From the NCBI RefSeq assembly GCF_947623445.1, contig NC_135243.1, positions 8,000,501 to 8,064,500 on the forward strand: DNA of 64,000 bases, read 5' to 3'. How positions within the stretch are numbered: position 1 is the stretch's first letter; every line of letters begins with the position of its first letter. Positions 62,101 to 64,000 of this stretch are shown here, one piece after another. The translations under genes were made by a program, and so were the position numbers. Under the pieces are notes generated by a model. It did not search any database. It had not been told where the DNA came from and saw only the letters and a list, made by a program, of their open reading frames with translations. This DNA is from Clavelina lepadiformis. Lineage: Eukaryota; Chordata; Ascidiacea; Aplousobranchia; Clavelinidae.

Positions 62101-64000
62101 CAAAGATTTTGGGTGCAGTCTTTTGAAAAAATACTTGTAAGCAAGGTATTATTGGAATAAGATGGTAACCGAAGACAAAATTTCATGCTAGATTTACAAC
62201 TTTTGCTATAGTCGACTACTTCTTCTAACTACTGGAAACAATAAACCCAAGTGTATGTAATAAATTTTTAACTACCGCTGACAACCATAATCAAACTATA
62301 AAAGGTTCTTTCAGGAACATTTAATGGGTTGTCAAACATTACCTCAGCAGTGAATTCAGAAACCAGACGGAGTTGATTTTCTTTAATAAACTTTGTCATG
62401 TCGGCGTCAGCCGTAATGTCACCATCGTAGTCCATGCGCCCTTCATCAAACTAACACCAAAATATCTCTAAGTATACGCTACATCAACATGCATTCCCAT
62501 AACCAAATCACAAAAAATGAGCCGTTAAGTACACAGAGATTTGCCAATCAAACCATAGTTCTAAGACCCTCCTACACTAGCACATGCTTCGCGGAGCATA
62601 TGCTTACCGACTCCTTCATTTCTTGAACTAATGGGGACGTTTCTCTAATTACCCAAGCAACAAGTTTTGGAGTATCGAGGGTGGTCTCTAATTTTTGTAA
62701 CTTACCAGCTTCATCCTTTAATTGTAGTAACAAGCCTTACAGTTTGTTCCAATTTCAACCAAAGCCGCAACGTTATAGGTTGCAAGTGATTGGCGATTGT
62801 TCACATATATATATACCTGTTTGAAGATGACAACTTTGTTCATTTCAACTTCAGCACTAGCGGCAACTTCGGGATTGTAAATAACACCGAACGGGACGTC
62901 ATCGATGGCACCAGCGACATTCTCGTAATTCTTGAAGTTAGCATGATCTGGACCCTGAAAAATATTTGCCATATTACAAGTCACACTATTAGATGCCAAA
63001 AGCGTGCCAAAGCCACTGTTTATAATATACTAACACCTAAATAATTACGCCAAAAAATGGTACAAAACAAGAGTAAGAAACTGGACGGAAATGTTAATGG
63101 AATATGCAAAATGAACTTACTTCATAATGAGCAATAACGACCACGTCGCTGCCTTCTTTCAATGATTTAACCTCTTCTGCAGAAGCCAGTACTTTGCATG
63201 GAGGACCTGTTTTCTTTTTCAACCAGCTTACAATATCAGGAGCTTGTCTTCCTCCTGTTATAAATGACAGGTTTGAAGACGAAAGTATTTTGCAAACAGC
63301 AAATGTTCTACAACATGCAACGAACATGCCATATCAACAGAAAGCTATATACAGAGCCTACACCATATTTAGCAACTAAATAACCTGTCTAAAAATACAC
63401 CAAAATCTACTCCCACAGGAACTTCTGTATCCCACGCCCTATTTGGAAAACTAAACCTAAACCCTAAATGCTATAGGGTCATGCATATCTTGCCAGTGTA
63501 AGTGAAAGTGGCAGATCCCTTCTGTCTCGAGTAAATTATGGACGGATAGCCATTGATTTGCATGGCTTTTACAAGTTTCTCTTCCTGACTCCCATCAACT
63601 TTAGCCAGCCTAACATTGGGCAACTGTTGCTTTAGCATTTCAGCAGCCTTGACCCATTCTTTTGCTAATTGCAAACACGGGAGACACCAAGGGGCATCTA
63701 GACAAATAAGAAGGAAAAGTTATTTACCTTGATATTCTAATGCGTTTCCATTTTTCATAAACTTAAGCGTGGGATAACCACGGACTTCGTATTTTTTAGC
63801 AAGGTCGGCTTCAACAGTTGCGTCAACTTTGGCCAGTTTGATGGGTGACCCTTCCTCGTTCAACTGGGTTGCAGCTTTTGCAAATTCAGGAGCAAGGGAT
63901 TTACAATGCCCACACCATGGTGCGTCTTAAACAAAGGCTACAAATATTAGCATAAACTAGCCAACACATTAATATAACTATGTACCAAATACTTGCTGAT
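59128..64000 (-). CDS. P4HB: Protein disulfide isomerase (P4HB/PDIA1-like), canonical splice form, 5' end outside the window
   Basis: ER-luminal oxidoreductase and chaperone, in animals also the beta subunit of collagen prolyl 4-hydroxylase. Canonical exons on the minus strand: 63925-63728 (a domain, [10 protein letters not shown], cis-Pro GYPT), 63254-63121, 62954-62817, 62450-62343, 62119-61994, 61875-61675, 61606-61486, 60903-60722 (a' domain, [10 protein letters not shown], cis-Pro GFPT), 60533-60426 and 59205-59128, which ends MAGKDEL-stop. This gives 463 complete codons after the split one, close to the same part of human P4HB. Domain order a-b-b'-a'-acidic tail is intact, including [10 protein letters not shown] in b' and [10 protein letters not shown] before a'. 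The signal peptide and first exon lie beyond 64000. Extra exons interleaved with these are listed separately. PDIA1 is preferred over PDIA3 or PDIA4 because of the b' motifs and the KDEL tail. Confidence 0.92.
59549..59903 (-). CDS. PDI alternative C-terminal exons ending in KSEL
   Basis: Three small exons, all phase 0: 59903-59868 ([12 protein letters not shown]), 59792-59721 ([20 protein letters not shown]..) and 59638-59549, which encodes [20 protein letters not shown] and ends [13 protein letters not shown]. Together they add 65 residues, against 61 for the canonical tail (exons 60533-60426 plus 59205-59128). The terminal KSEL resembles the KDEL-type ER-retrieval tetrapeptide. They lie between the two canonical tail exons, so they must be skipped in the KDEL form. 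Which upstream exon they join is inferred; either the CKYS exon or 60533-60426 fits in phase. Confidence 0.7.
61160..61341 (-). CDS. PDI alternative a'-domain exon, active site CKYS
   Basis: 182 nt, identical in length and phase to the canonical a' exon at 60903-60722. It encodes [18 protein letters not shown], ..IIAKIDGT.., [11 protein letters not shown]. About half of the residues match the canonical exon. The second active-site cysteine is serine (CKYS in place of CGHC), so only the attacking Cys remains, as in ERp44 (CRFS). The acceptor is TTTTATAG and the donor AAA|GTATGT. Using both this exon and the canonical one would shift the frame. Confidence 0.82.
62608..62715 (-). CDS. PDI alternative exon at the b/b' junction
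   Basis: A 108-nt open exon starting [20 protein letters not shown] and ending VQEMKES, flanked by an AAAG acceptor and a GTAAGC donor, phase 0 on both sides. The canonical exon just downstream (62450-62343) is also exactly 108 nt and phase 0, starting [10 protein letters not shown]. The second halves align ([14 protein letters not shown] with [14 protein letters not shown]). Similarity is low but the length, phase and position agree. The acceptor has a weak pyrimidine tract. Confidence 0.65.
63494..63697 (-). CDS. PDI alternative a-domain exon, active site CLPC
   Basis: This 204-nt exon has the same split phases as the canonical a exon (2 nt in, 1 nt out) and no stop. It encodes [18 protein letters not shown], then RLAKVDGS, then NGYPS, so the thioredoxin fold landmarks (WCxxC, cis-Pro) are kept while CGHC is replaced by CLPC. 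Identity to the canonical exon is roughly one third. The acceptor is TTTGTCTAG. The only donor in phase is a GC site (ACTG|GCAAGA), which joins to the next common exon to give [10 protein letters not shown]. Only 30 nt lie between the canonical exon's donor and this acceptor. Confidence 0.8.

Noticed and set aside
59549..63697. The extra PDI exons as a second, interleaved PDI gene
   Set aside because: They lack counterparts for several exons, lie singly beside canonical exons, and fit the shared exons in phase. Mutually exclusive exons explain this better, although only transcripts can settle it.
1..64000. CRISPR arrays, operons, bacterial terminators
   Set aside because: The sequence is an intron-bearing animal genome; no regularly spaced short repeats of CRISPR type were seen.

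Overview
The window is eukaryotic, AT-rich and intron-rich. The gene content (Xaa-Pro dipeptidase, fatty acid 2-hydroxylase, a BTBD17-like protein, a kelch-like protein, CLPTM1L, a PDI with a KDEL end, a Golgi-type carbohydrate sulfotransferase, a collagen-like chain) is that of an animal. Short introns, small intergenic gaps, abundant short TIR transposons and the recurring word TAGGCCTA suggest an invertebrate deuterostome, most likely an ascidian tunicate. The species call is inference.

Layout: 1-3007 (-) 5' end of a collagen-like gene running off the left edge; 5279-15338 (-) complete PEPD, 12 exons, 502 codons; 18703-19197 (+) and 19501-21117 (-) a tail-to-tail pair, in which the minus copy is a complete 3-exon sulfotransferase and the plus copy duplicates only its last exon; 25540-26409 (+) eight-finger C2H2 protein; 29280-34265 (+) BTBD17-like, 10 exons; 37062-42977 (-) FA2H, 8 exons; 45034-47229 a degenerate Harbinger transposon; 48209-49906 (+) BTB-BACK-kelch protein in one coding exon; 52624-57855 (+) CLPTM1L, 14 exons; 59128 to beyond 64000 (-) protein disulfide isomerase. 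Exon boundaries were read by hand from GT/GC-AG sites, reading phase and family knowledge. For every gene complete in the window the exon lengths add up to an open frame of the expected family size.

The most striking item is the PDI gene. Extra exons sit next to the canonical ones and match them in splice phase, and two of the three internal pairs also match exactly in length. In the a domain a CGHC exon is paired with a CLPC exon. At the b/b' junction two 108-nt exons are paired. In the a' domain a CGHC exon is paired with a CKYS exon. The 3' end offers two terminal routes, ending in KDEL or KSEL. Only 30 nt separate the two a-domain exons, and joining both a' exons would shift the frame, so mutually exclusive splicing is expected. 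One locus could therefore encode an ordinary PDI and a variant with both active sites altered.

The non-coding sequence is rich in short non-autonomous DNA transposons. Eight hAT-like or similar elements have recognisable TIRs and 8-9 bp target duplications, four of them exact, and one is nested in another. There is also a ~1.15 kb fold-back structure, a three-copy dispersed repeat and a B-box-like tandem array.
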